Below are positions 34,396 to 42,358 of a DNA stretch of 64,000 nucleotides, piece after piece (position 1 is the stretch's first letter; each line of letters starts with the position of its first letter). Under the pieces are notes generated by a model that did no database searches, had not been told where the DNA came from, and worked only from the letters and a program-made list of their open reading frames with translations. The stretch is from the NCBI RefSeq assembly GCF_900111885.1, contig NZ_FOKG01000006.1, forward strand, positions 1 to 64,000, read 5' to 3'. Source of the stretch: Amycolatopsis marina (GTDB lineage: Bacteria > Actinomycetota > Actinomycetes > Mycobacteriales > Pseudonocardiaceae). Made by a program: the position numbers and the translations under genes.

Positions 34396-35612
34396 CGCGT
34401 GCCCGCCAGGCCGGCCACCGCGGCGATGAGCCGGTCCACATCGGACTGATTCGTGTACGGGGCGATACCGGCGCGGACAGCGCCCGAGTCACCGAGGCCG
34501 AGCCATCTGGCGCACTCGATCGCGTAGAAGTGGCTCGCCGGAGCGTTGACACCCGCGAGCGCGAGCTGTTCGTAGACGGTACGCGGCGGCAGGTCCGCGA
34601 CGGTGAACAACAGGGTCGGTGTCCGGGCGCGATCGGGGGCGCCGTGCAGCACGACACCGGGCAGCTCGCTCAGTCCCTCCTCTGCCCTTGCCCGCAGCGC
34701 GTCCTCGTGCCTGACGAGTTCGGCCATCGAAAGGCCGAGCCGCTCCCTGCGGCTGCCCGCGCCGGGAACCAGCGCCGCCAGGAAGTCCACCGCCGCGGTC
34801 GTCCCTGCCAGGAGTTCGTAGGGCAGCGTGCCGAGTTCGAACCGTTCGGGAACGGCGTCACTGGAAGGCAGCAACTTGTCCGGACGCAGGGACTCGAGCA
34901 ACGCGGGGTCCGCCACGACGATGCCGAGGTGCGGCCCGAGGAACTTGTACGGCGAGCAGGCGAAGAAGTCGGCACCGAGCGCGCGGACGTCCACCGCGGC
35001 GTGCGGTGTGTAGTGCACACCGTCGACATAGAGCAATGCCCCGGCGGCGTGCACGGCGTCGGCGATGGCGGGAATGTCGGGCCGCGAGCCCAGCAGGTTC
35101 GAGGCCGCGGTCACCGCGACAAGGCGGGTGCGGGCGCTGAGCTGCTCGACGATGTCGCGCACCGCCAGCACGCCGGTTCGGGGGTCGAACGCGGCCCACC
35201 GGACGGTGGCGCCCGACGCCTCCGCGGCCTGCACCCATGGGCGGATGTTCGCGTCGTGGTCGAGCCGCGTCACCACGACCTCGTCGCCCAGCCCCCACTG
35301 CTTGGCCAGCGTGCGGGCGAAATCGTACGTCAGCTGGGTCATACTCCGGCCGAACACGACGCCGCCCGCGTCCGCGCCGAGCAGATCCGCGACGGCGGCG
35401 CGCGCCCCGGTCACCAGTTCGTCGGCCCGCCGTTCGGCAGCCGTCACCTCGCCCCTGTTGGACATGGCGGACGACATCGCGGTGGCCACGGCCCCGACCA
35501 CGGAGTCCGGCACCTGGGAACCACCGGGACCGTCGAAGTAGGCGATCTCGTCGGCCAGCGCCGGGAAGCGACCTCGGACAGCCGAGACGTCATAACTGGT
35601 TCGCGTGCTCAT
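34392..35612 (-). CDS. cysteine desulfurase-like PLP aminotransferase
   Basis: 406 aa. Class V fold: YFDGPGGSQVPDSVVGAVA at the start, GADAGGVVFGRSMTQLTYDFARTLA, VTRLDHDANIRPWVQAAE, VAVTAASNLLGSRPD, YVDGVHYTPHAAVDV, and the PLP lysine in FACSPYKFLGPH. It matches the cysteine-desulfurase-like (VC1184) subfamily, which is often not a true SufS/IscS; the mobile catalytic cysteine loop is not evident. No Suf or Isc genes are nearby. ATG start. It shares its stop codon bases with the site-2 protease gene. Confidence 0.85.
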   Translation of the reverse strand: MSTRTSYDVSAVRGRFPALADEIAYFDGPGGSQVPDSVVGAVATAMSSAMSNRGEVTAAERRADELVTGARAAVADLLGADAGGVVFGRSMTQLTYDFARTLAKQWGLGDEVVVTRLDHDANIRPWVQAAEASGATVRWAAFDPRTGVLAVRDIVEQLSARTRLVAVTAASNLLGSRPDIPAIADAVHAAGALLYVDGVHYTPHAAVDVRALGADFFACSPYKFLGPHLGIVVADPALLESLRPDKLLPSSDAVPERFELGTLPYELLAGTTAAVDFLAALVPGAGSRRERLGLSMAELVRHEDALRARAEEGLSELPGVVLHGAPDRARTPTLLFTVADLPPRTVYEQLALAGVNAPASHFYAIECARWLGLGDSGAVRAGIAPYTNQSDVDRLIAAVAGLAGTR

Positions 35613-35630
35613 GCCAGCAGCGTAGAACGC

Positions 35631-36701
35631 CTACGGGTGGTTGAACTCGGCACGCACACCGAGCAGGCGAACGGGGCGGGTGTGCTCGAACCGGTCGAGC
35701 ACGGCGAGTGCGGCGCGCTCGATCTCGCCGCCGTCCGTTGTCGGCACGGGCAAGGTGACGCTCCTGGTCTGGGTGATGAAAGGTGCGAAGCGGACCTTCA
35801 CCGCCACCCGCACCGCGGGCCTGCCCTCGTCCGCCACGTCCTGAGCCACCCGCCTGGCCAGGACGACCACCTGCTCGTCGATCTCCGAGCGCTCCGTGAG
35901 GTTCTGCTGAAAGGTGACTTCCCTGCCCCGGGAGCGGGCCACGTACGGCGTCGCCTCCACGGCCTTGTCCCCGATACCGAGCGCGAGCAGGCGGAACCAC
36001 GGGCCCATGGTCGGACCGAACCGCTCGGCCAGCGCCGTCTTGTCGGCCATGGCCAACTCCCCCACCGTCGAAATACCGAGGTCGGCCAGCTTGGCCGTGG
36101 TCCTGCCGCCGATACCCCACAACGCGTCGGGCGGCCGGTGGGCCATGACCTCAACCCAGTTTTCGCGGGTGAGGCGGAAGACCCCCGCGGGCTTGGCGAA
36201 CCCCGTCGCCAGCTTGGCCCGCAGCTTGTTGTCGCCGATCCCCACCGAGCACGACAGCCCGGTGTCGGCGAGCACCTTCCGCCGGACGTCCTCGGCCAGC
36301 GCCTCGGGAGCTTCCCAGCGCTCGTTCGTGCTTTCGGCTACACCGAGGAAGGCCTCGTCCCAGCCGACGACCTCCACGACCACTGGAAAGGTCCGGAGGA
36401 CCAGCATGACCCGTTCGGAGACCTCTTCGTACGCGGGCGGGTCCGACGGCAGGAAGACCGCCTCGGGACACCGTTTCGCCGCGGTGCGCAACGGCATGCC
36501 CGAGGTGATCCCGAACTCGCGGGCTTCGTAGGACGCGGTCGCCACGACGGCACGCTGCGTCGGATCCCCCGCCCCGCCGACCACGACCGGCAGGCCGCGC
36601 AACTCGGGATGGCGGGCCACCTCGACAGCAGCGATGAACTGGTCGAGATCCACGTGCAGAATCCAGTGGCCAATTCCAGAGGTCGGGTGCGTGGCGGGCA
36701 C
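35631..36701 (-). CDS. dinB: Y-family DNA polymerase, DinB2-like
   Basis: 356 aa from GTG at 36701; ATG at 36731 is an alternative and neither has a clear ribosome binding site. Palm motifs HVDLDQFIAAVE and VVGWDEAFLGV supply the catalytic acidic residues; SCSVGIGDNKLRAKLAT and LWGIGGRTTAKLADLGI are typical family blocks. The steric-gate position after DQF, usually Phe or Tyr, is Ile, as in mycobacterial DinB2 where Leu14 permits ribonucleotide entry. There is no beta-clamp motif apparent at the short C-terminus (VRAEFNHP). Expected to be a translesion polymerase with weak sugar discrimination; this is inference from one residue. Confidence 0.88.
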   Translation of the reverse strand: MPATHPTSGIGHWILHVDLDQFIAAVEVARHPELRGLPVVVGGAGDPTQRAVVATASYEAREFGITSGMPLRTAAKRCPEAVFLPSDPPAYEEVSERVMLVLRTFPVVVEVVGWDEAFLGVAESTNERWEAPEALAEDVRRKVLADTGLSCSVGIGDNKLRAKLATGFAKPAGVFRLTRENWVEVMAHRPPDALWGIGGRTTAKLADLGISTVGELAMADKTALAERFGPTMGPWFRLLALGIGDKAVEATPYVARSRGREVTFQQNLTERSEIDEQVVVLARRVAQDVADEGRPAVRVAVKVRFAPFITQTRSVTLPVPTTDGGEIERAALAVLDRFEHTRPVRLLGVRAEFNHP

Positions 36702-36783
36702 AGCGACCAGTATGTGCCATCCGGGCGGCAACGGCCGCTGATCCGGCCCGGCGCAACACTGTCAGGTCGCGAACCAGTTCACT

Positions 36784-36793
36784 CATGTACTAC
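36784..36793. promoter_or_regulatory. CATGTACTAC element upstream of MarR gene
   Basis: CATGTACTAC; its exact complement, GTAGTACATG, is at 37379-37388 upstream of the fahA operon. Candidate MarR site, placed between the dinB and MarR starts. Confidence 0.5.
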
Positions 36794-36802
36794 TTTCGCG
36801 GA

Positions 36803-37345
36803 ATGACCGGAACCTCCGAGGACAACGACGACGAGCTCGACTTCTGGTCCTTCGTCGAGCTCGCCAACCGCAGACTGTCGACGGAGTACGGCTTCCGGCA
36901 CCAGCTGGCCACCGAGGTCCTGCTTGCGCTCAACCGCGCGTCCTCCATCGTCACCTACGACCTCGAGTCCACCGTCCACCGGCCACGGGGCCGGTCCTGG
37001 TCGAGCTTCCGGCTGTTGTTCGTGACCTGGCTGGCCGGTCCTCTCGAGTCGGCGAAGGCGGCACAACTGACCGGAATGAGCCGGGCGGCGGTGTCCAACC
37101 TGACGAAGACCCTCGTATCGGACGGACTCCTGCGACGTTCCCCCGCCGAGCACGACGGGCGCTCGGTCCGACTGTCCCTCACCGAGCGCGGCGAACAGGA
37201 GATGGTGGAAGTCTTCCGCGAGCAGAACGATCGGGAGCACGAGTGGACGAGCGTGCTCACCGAGGCCGAACAGCGGATCCTGGTCATGCTGCTCGAGAAG
37301 CTCATCACCGACAGGCACCAGTTCGACATTCGCGGGCGCAACTGA
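36803..37345 (+). CDS. MarR-family transcriptional regulator
   Basis: 180 aa from ATG at 36803 (ATG at 36785 overlaps the candidate operator and is less likely). The winged-helix core is LESAKAAQLTGMSRAAVSNLTKTLVSDGLLRRSPAEHDGRSVRLSLTERG in outline, with a helical N-terminus FWSFVELANRRLS and C-terminal dimer helix QRILVMLLEKLI. Family members usually repress catabolic genes and respond to aromatic ligands. By position it controls the downstream 37436-fahA operon of tyrosine/homogentisate breakdown. Divergent from dinB. Confidence 0.9.
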   Translation: MTGTSEDNDDELDFWSFVELANRRLSTEYGFRHQLATEVLLALNRASSIVTYDLESTVHRPRGRSWSSFRLLFVTWLAGPLESAKAAQLTGMSRAAVSNLTKTLVSDGLLRRSPAEHDGRSVRLSLTERGEQEMVEVFREQNDREHEWTSVLTEAEQRILVMLLEKLITDRHQFDIRGRN

Positions 37346-37378
37346 GACCACACACCCCCTGACCTCTTGCCCCGCCAG

Positions 37379-37388
37379 GTAGTACATG
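37379..37388. promoter_or_regulatory. GTAGTACATG element upstream of fahA operon
   Basis: Reverse complement of the element at 36784-36793, 47 bp before the next gene. The matching pair flanking the MarR gene suggests one regulator with two targets. Confidence 0.5.
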
Positions 37389-37435
37389 TGTTAATCAGAT
37401 GAGATCCGTCGGAGACCGAAAGCGTGGAGGTGCGT

Positions 37436-38350
37436 GTGGAGACAACGGGGTCGGAAGAACCGGCCGGAACGCCGCCCGAGCCGGTGGAGCCGCTGCCCGC
37501 GTTCGCGCGCGGGTTGTGTGACGACGCCGCCGTTTTCCCACCCGGCCTGATGCCACTGCACGAGGCAGTTCCGGCGCACGCCCGCCACGAGACCGCGCGC
37601 TACGCCGAACTGGTCGGGCCGCTGATCCTCGCCGCGCCCGCCCTCGCCGACCTAGCTGGACTGCTCCGGCCCGAGGACCGGCTCAACCTCGCTGTCACCC
37701 TGCCAGCGGGGCCGGGGCAGGCCGAACACGCGCTCACCGCGGTGGCCGGGCTCGCGGTGTCGCTGCGCGCACTCGAGGTCGCCGTTCCCGCCGGTACCGC
37801 CCCGGACCGGTTCTTCGTGGAGTTGGACCGGGCGATGTCGGCGACCGCGGCGGAGGTTTTCGTCGAGGTTCCCCGCGATGAGCGCAGGGCGGAGGTCATC
37901 GACACCCTCGCAACCACCCGCTACCAGGCGAAGTTCCGGACCGGTGGAGTCACCGCCGAGCTGTATCCGGACGAACGCGAACTGGCCGCGGCGATCGCCG
38001 CGGCCGTCGCCGCCGGGGTGCCCTTCAAGGCGACAGCGGGCCTGCACCACGCGATCCGGAACACCGATCCGGAAACCGGGTTCGAACAGCACGGCTTCCT
38101 CAACCTGCTCCTGGCGACCGACGCGGCGCTGCGTGGTGCGGACGGCGACGACATCGCCTGCGTCCTCGCGGAACGAGACACGGACACGGTCGCGAGCGGG
38201 ATCGCGGAGCTGGACGACCACCGCGCGGGCAAGGCACGCGCGGCGTTCCGGTCGTTCGGCACCTGCAGCGTCACCGAACCGCTCACCGAACTGGTGGACC
38301 TGGGACTCGTGCCATCCGGCGCGAGCGACCCGCGAACCGAGAAGGAGTAA
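37436..38350 (+). CDS. conserved protein of homogentisate/fumarylacetoacetase operon
   Basis: 304 aa from GTG at 37436, chosen because GGAGG precedes it by 5 bases; two in-frame GTGs lie slightly upstream. Blocks such as LCDDAAVFPPGLMPLHEAVPAHARHE, RYQAKFRTGGVTAELYPDERE and VPFKATAGLHHAIRNTDPETGFEQHGFLNLL recur in a protein that sits beside fahA in many actinobacteria. TIM-barrel-like alternation of strands and Ala-rich helices is apparent. Function not established; a role in fumarylacetoacetate or homogentisate metabolism is implied by its neighbour, which starts 3 bp after its stop. Confidence 0.75.
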   Translation: METTGSEEPAGTPPEPVEPLPAFARGLCDDAAVFPPGLMPLHEAVPAHARHETARYAELVGPLILAAPALADLAGLLRPEDRLNLAVTLPAGPGQAEHALTAVAGLAVSLRALEVAVPAGTAPDRFFVELDRAMSATAAEVFVEVPRDERRAEVIDTLATTRYQAKFRTGGVTAELYPDERELAAAIAAAVAAGVPFKATAGLHHAIRNTDPETGFEQHGFLNLLLATDAALRGADGDDIACVLAERDTDTVASGIAELDDHRAGKARAAFRSFGTCSVTEPLTELVDLGLVPSGASDPRTEKE

Positions 38351-38353
38351 CGC

Positions 38354-39538
38354 TTGACCACGATCACCATCGCCGACGACTCGCCGTTCGGGCTCGACAA
38401 CCTTCCCTACGGCGTCTTCTCCACGCCGGGCTCGGCGCGACGCGTCGGCGTCCGCGTCGGTGACGTTGTGGTGGATCTAGCCCGCGCTCTCGACGACGAG
38501 GTCTTCGCCCGCCCGTCGTTGAACGAATTCATGGCACAGGGATACGACCGCTGGGTCGCCGTTCGTGAGCGAATACGCGACCTCCTGCATGGCGAGGTGG
38601 ATGACGACGTGGTCCACCCGATCGGCGAGGTCACGATGCACCTGCCGATCGAGGTCGCCGATTACGTCGACTTCTACGCCTCGGAGCAGCATGCGACGAA
38701 CCTCGGACGGCTCTTCCGCCCCGACTCCGAGCCACTGCTGCCGAACTGGAAGCACCTGCCGGTCGGCTACCACGGGCGCGCGGGGACGGTGGTGGTGTCG
38801 GGGACCGACATCATGCGCCCCTGCGGCCAGCGCAAGTCGCCGGACGAGGACGTGCCGTCGTTCGGCGAGTCCCGCCGGCTCGACATCGAGGCAGAGCTGG
38901 GCTTTGTCGTCGGCACCGGCTCCGCGCTGGGCACGTCGGTCTCCTGCGGGGACTTCGCGCGGCACGTGTTCGGCGCCGTGCTCGTCAACGACTGGTCCGC
39001 ACGCGACATCCAGGCGTGGGAGTACGTCCCGCTCGGCCCCTTCCTCGGCAAGAGCTTCGCGACCTCGATCTCGCCGTGGGTCGTGCCGATGCCGGCGCTC
39101 CAGACGGCGAGGACCGAAACCCCGCGACAGGAGCCGCGACCCCTGCCCTACCTGCGCGAGGAACAGGCGTGGGGCCTCGACATCGAGCTCGTCGTCGAGT
39201 GGAACGGCCAGGAGGTATCCCGGCCCCCGTACCGGGACATGTACTGGTCACCGGCGCAGATGCTCGCGCACCTGACGGCGAACGGAGCTTCGTCACGCAC
39301 CGGTGACCTGTTCGCCTCCGGCACGATCTCCGGCGCGGAGAAGCACCAGCGCGGCGCGTTCATCGAACTGACCTGGGGCGGCAGGGAGCCCATCGAGATC
39401 AACGGCGAGGAACGAACGTTTCTGCGGGACGGCGACGAGGTCACGATCTCGGCCACCGCCCCGGGTCCGGGAGAAGCACGGATCGGTTTCGGTGAGGTTC
39501 GTGGTCGTATCGTGGCCGCGACCAACACCGCCGGATGA
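38354..39538 (+). CDS. fahA: fumarylacetoacetase
   Basis: 394 aa from TTG at 38354, with GAAGGAG upstream. Has the N-terminal SH3-like FAH domain (SPFGLDNLPYGVFSTPGSARRVGVR in outline) and the catalytic domain with DFYASEQHATN (metal Asp), RLDIEAELGFVVG, VNDWSARDIQAWEYVPLGPF, and SRTGDLFASGTISG. It hydrolyses fumarylacetoacetate to fumarate and acetoacetate, the last step of tyrosine degradation. No hmgA or hppD gene is in the window, so they must be elsewhere or absent. Cotranscribed with the gene before it. Confidence 0.95.
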   Translation: MTTITIADDSPFGLDNLPYGVFSTPGSARRVGVRVGDVVVDLARALDDEVFARPSLNEFMAQGYDRWVAVRERIRDLLHGEVDDDVVHPIGEVTMHLPIEVADYVDFYASEQHATNLGRLFRPDSEPLLPNWKHLPVGYHGRAGTVVVSGTDIMRPCGQRKSPDEDVPSFGESRRLDIEAELGFVVGTGSALGTSVSCGDFARHVFGAVLVNDWSARDIQAWEYVPLGPFLGKSFATSISPWVVPMPALQTARTETPRQEPRPLPYLREEQAWGLDIELVVEWNGQEVSRPPYRDMYWSPAQMLAHLTANGASSRTGDLFASGTISGAEKHQRGAFIELTWGGREPIEINGEERTFLRDGDEVTISATAPGPGEARIGFGEVRGRIVAATNTAG

Positions 39539-39687
39539 TCACACCGCCCCGGAGTCAACACCGTCCGAAGTGGTCCTCAGTCGTTCGCCGCCTCATCGAG
39601 TGAACCGGGCATTGCCCTGCATCAATGCGCACGGTGCGTGGAACCCCACCCTTGGCTCGACGCTCGCGCCGGGTCATTCCATAAGAA

Positions 39688-39736
39688 CAGGACCTGGCCT
39701 TCCTGTGGAACACGGAGTCGGAAGAACCAGGTCCTG
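39688..39736 (+). promoter_or_regulatory. long leader hairpin upstream of His-rich protein gene
   Basis: CAGGACCTGG (39688-39697) and CCAGGTCCTG (39727-39736) pair perfectly; TTCC/GGAA extends the stem inward. It lies 33 bp before the start codon. It could be the terminator of fahA or a structured leader. Confidence 0.5.
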
Positions 39737-39768
39737 CCTCTGCCAGAAGACAGAGAAAGGATCATCGC

Positions 39769-40194
39769 ATGGGTACTGTTCGACGCGCCATGGTGGCCAG
39801 CGCACTGGCGCTGCCGCTCACGCTCGGAACGGCGGGTATCGCTTCGGCGGACAGCGGCTACGGCGAGAACGAGTCGTACGCCGGCGCCGACGGCGCAGGC
39901 ACCGCCAGCGTGCAGAGCTACGCAGGTGGCCACGGCCACGGCCACCACGGCCACGGCCATGGCAGCTTCGGCGCCTACTTCGCGGAGTCCTCCTCGCACG
40001 CGGGCCCGGAAGGGGCGATCGTGGAGTTCACCGGTGCAGGCGCCGACGCCTATGGCACGAGTTACGGCAACGTCACGTACGCGGCGGGCGAGGATGGCGC
40101 CTGGTCCAGCTCCGTGCACTCCAGCGCGAGCCATGGAGTCGACCACGACGAGCACGAGCACGAGGAGTACGACGAAGCCGAGTACGACGACTGA
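39769..40194 (+). CDS. secreted His-rich, Asp/Glu-tailed protein
   Basis: 141 aa. Signal peptide MGTVRRAMVASALALPLTLG with cleavage near GIASADS (residue 27). The mature protein has a His/Gly run GGHGHGHHGHGHG at about residues 53-65 and an acidic His tail (HGVDHDEHEHEEYDEAEYDD). Both are typical of metal-binding segments, so zinc, copper or nickel binding outside the cell is likely; this is inference. AGAAAGG lies just upstream of the ATG. No family was recognised. A hairpin pair follows the stop. Confidence 0.75.
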   Translation: MGTVRRAMVASALALPLTLGTAGIASADSGYGENESYAGADGAGTASVQSYAGGHGHGHHGHGHGSFGAYFAESSSHAGPEGAIVEFTGAGADAYGTSYGNVTYAAGEDGAWSSSVHSSASHGVDHDEHEHEEYDEAEYDD

Positions 40195-40209
40195 CCGCGC
40201 GGATAATCA

Positions 40210-40257
40210 GGCACTCGCGTTGCCCCCGTGAGTGCCGGGCCGTCGTCGACGACGGCC
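40210..40257 (+). terminator. tandem hairpins after His-rich protein gene
   Basis: A GGCACTCGCG/CGTGAGTGCC stem (40210-40219, 40227-40236, one wobble) is followed by the perfect 20-bp palindrome GGCCGTCGTCGACGACGGCC (40238-40257). Confidence 0.6.
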
Positions 40258-40342
40258 GGGCGGCGTCCCGGACCCCGTGTCCGGGGCGCCGTCGCCGTGT
40301 GGGGGCACGGTTACCAACCCGCGACGGCGGGAACGCACAACT

Positions 40343-40561
40343 ATGAGCAAACAGATGGAAGGCGACAACAGGCAACGAAGGAAAAGGGCGCAGCAGGCCC
40401 GCGAGGAGGAAGGAGTGCCCGCAAGCCAGGCGCAGGTCACCCTCGGTGCGTCCAAGGCGCGTGAACACCTGCCGAACAAGGCGGACCAGGAGGAGCGTCA
40501 GCACTCCGCGCAACGCGGTAAGCAGCGGACGGACGTCGACGACGGTCCGAAACGCCGGTGA
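40343..40561 (+). CDS. small charged, probably disordered protein
   Basis: 72 aa from ATG at 40343. Rich in Arg, Lys, Glu and Gln (RRKRAQQAREEEGVPASQAQ, KADQEERQHSAQRGKQR), with no hydrophobic core. Similar short hydrophilic proteins accompany stress genes in actinobacteria, but the family is not recognised. The longer upstream open frame is not protein-like. A strong terminator follows, shared with the convergent manganese catalase gene. Confidence 0.5.
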   Translation: MSKQMEGDNRQRRKRAQQAREEEGVPASQAQVTLGASKAREHLPNKADQEERQHSAQRGKQRTDVDDGPKRR

Positions 40562-40588
40562 CGCCGTCGCCGCGTGACGGCACAGAGG

Positions 40589-40618
40589 ACGGGAGCCCGC
40601 CGGACGGCGGGCTCCCGT
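40589..40618. terminator. 13-bp perfect-stem terminator between convergent genes
   Basis: ACGGGAGCCCGCC (40589-40601), loop GGAC, and complement (40606-40618). It serves the small plus-strand gene and the manganese catalase gene. Confidence 0.85.
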
Positions 40619-40634
40619 GGTTCGGTCACCGCGT

Positions 40635-41495
40635 TCAGGTCGCCGGATTTCCCGGCGCCTTGTCCGGCGGCGGGGTGCCGTACAACCGGGGGTCACCGGG
40701 AGGCAGCACCGGCCGGTCGCCGTGCGGCTCGGGACTGTCCTCGTAGGTGAAGTTGCGACCGCTGCCGTCGGGCATCTCCCCGGAGGCCCACCTGCCATCG
40801 CCTGCCTGCGAACCGTCGCTGCAGTTCAGATACTGGGTGACGAAGTCGAGGTTCTGCTCGGACTCGTTCGGGAACGCCTCGGGCACCGGCAATCCCTCCA
40901 GACCGTCCGCCTTGAGTTCCTCGATGGCGGCCAGCCACTGCTGCTGGTGCATGTGGTCGCGGGCGAGGTTGAACCGCAACATCGCCTTGACGCCCGGGTC
41001 GTCGGTCATGTTGTACAGCCGTGACACCTGCAGCCTCCCCTGCATCTCGGCTGTGGCATTCAGGTGGAAGTCGGCCATCAGATTGCCGGAGGACGTGGTG
41101 TAGGCACCCATCCACGGCACCCCGCTGCTGTCCTGGTAATAGCCCCCTCCGCCGTTGTTGATGAGGTGCTGCGGATTGGATCCGCCGTAGATGGCGGCGG
41201 TCATCGGGTTGTCGGAGACAGCGGCCTCCTGCACGGACATCGGCGCGCCCTCGTTCAGCCGCGCGATCATCGTGCAGATCATCTCGACATGCGCCAGTTC
41301 CTCGGTGCCGATGCCCAGCAGCATGTCCTTGTACTTGCCCGGCATCCGGCAGTTCCAGCCCTGCTGCAAGTACTGCAGCGCGACGGTCAACTCGCCCCAC
41401 TTACCGCCGAGGATCTCCTGGAGTCGCTTCGCGAAGGCCGGGTCAGGGCCATCCGGCTTGGCCTCGAACTGCAGGGTCTGAACGTGATAGAACAT
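40635..41495 (-). CDS. manganese (non-heme) catalase
   Basis: 286 aa. Ferritin-like di-manganese ligands are in GGKWGELTVALQY (Glu35), GTEELAHVEM (Glu65/66, His69), TAEMQGRLQVSRL and ARDHMHQQQW. The C-terminal ~60 residues are Gly/Pro-rich (SPEPHGDRPVLPPGDPRL), typical of the arm that wraps a neighbouring subunit. It breaks down hydrogen peroxide without heme, giving this genome region two unrelated catalases. ATG at 41495 with AGGAGAAGG-type sequence upstream. It may be driven by the same stress signals as its neighbours. Confidence 0.93.
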   Translation of the reverse strand: MFYHVQTLQFEAKPDGPDPAFAKRLQEILGGKWGELTVALQYLQQGWNCRMPGKYKDMLLGIGTEELAHVEMICTMIARLNEGAPMSVQEAAVSDNPMTAAIYGGSNPQHLINNGGGGYYQDSSGVPWMGAYTTSSGNLMADFHLNATAEMQGRLQVSRLYNMTDDPGVKAMLRFNLARDHMHQQQWLAAIEELKADGLEGLPVPEAFPNESEQNLDFVTQYLNCSDGSQAGDGRWASGEMPDGSGRNFTYEDSPEPHGDRPVLPPGDPRLYGTPPPDKAPGNPAT

Positions 41496-41666
41496 TGCAC
41501 TCCTTCTCCTCGCTTGGCCGCGTCACAACTCCAAGGCTTGTCGGAGTCGCTGTCCCCGCGCGGTCCAACCTGGCCTCGAAAGGCCAGTCGGAGCACGATT
41601 GGTTCCGCGCAGACCGGGAACCCGGCGAGCGGCAGAACTCCCTCAGGATGCGCAGGAGCGATGGTC

Positions 41667-42350
41667 ATGGGGCAATCCCGTCCCGTACGAATCGTGGTCG
41701 TCGATCCCCAGCCACTGTTCAGCCGCGGACTGGCCATGCTCCTGCCCTCGCTGAGTGGCGGACGGGCAGAGGTGGTCGCCACCACGTGTTCCGCCGCCGA
41801 CGCCGCTACCACCGTTCGGCGCTATCACCCCGAACTCGCACTCGTCGACCTCGGCCTGCCCGCTCCCGGTGGCCTCCGGGCGATCGCGGCGATCAGGCGA
41901 ACAGAACCGGGGGTGGCCGTGATCGCCATGGCGGGCGAGGAGGACCGGGGGCCTGCCCTGCGTGCCGTGCACATCGGCGCTCGGGGAGTGCTGAGCAAGA
42001 CCGCCGAACCCGAGAACCTCCTGACCCCGTTGCTGGCACTGGTCGAGGGCTGGGCCGTCGTGCCCGGGCACGTGCTCGAACACCTCGCGGCGACCGGAGG
42101 TACCGCCCGACGGTTGCGCGATCAGCTCGGTGACGAGGAGCGGCGGCTCTGGCGGTTGCTGTCCACCGGACGCACCCTTGCGCAGATCGCCGTCGAGATG
42201 CACGTCTCCGAGCGCACCGTCAAACGACTCATAGCCGCCCTGTTGCGCAGGCTCGGGGTCACCAGCCGCACGGAGGCGGCAGCGCTGGCCGGACAGTCGG
42301 GGTTGCTGGACGGGGTCGTGCCAGGAGGAAGGCCCACAGCGGCGGGATGA
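41667..42350 (+). CDS. orphan LuxR-type response regulator
   Basis: 227 aa from ATG at 41667 (AGGAG 8 bases upstream; ATG at 41661 is too close). Receiver domain: VRIVVVDPQPLFSRGL, phospho-acceptor Asp61 in LALVDLGLPAPGG, and switch Lys in LSKTAEPENL. The first-loop acidic pair is reduced to one Asp, which may weaken magnesium binding. The C-terminal helix-turn-helix is RTLAQIAVEMHVSERTVKRLIAALLRRLGV. No histidine kinase gene is adjacent. Confidence 0.88.
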   Translation: MGQSRPVRIVVVDPQPLFSRGLAMLLPSLSGGRAEVVATTCSAADAATTVRRYHPELALVDLGLPAPGGLRAIAAIRRTEPGVAVIAMAGEEDRGPALRAVHIGARGVLSKTAEPENLLTPLLALVEGWAVVPGHVLEHLAATGGTARRLRDQLGDEERRLWRLLSTGRTLAQIAVEMHVSERTVKRLIAALLRRLGVTSRTEAAALAGQSGLLDGVVPGGRPTAAG

Positions 42351-42358
42351 GGTGCCGC

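Noticed and set aside
34530..36806. 758-aa plus-strand open frame
   Set aside because: Antisense to two well-supported genes (PLP enzyme and DNA polymerase) and without family content.
39940..39965. GGCCAC tandem DNA repeat
   Set aside because: It encodes the His/Gly run of the secreted protein; the repeat is explained by the protein sequence.
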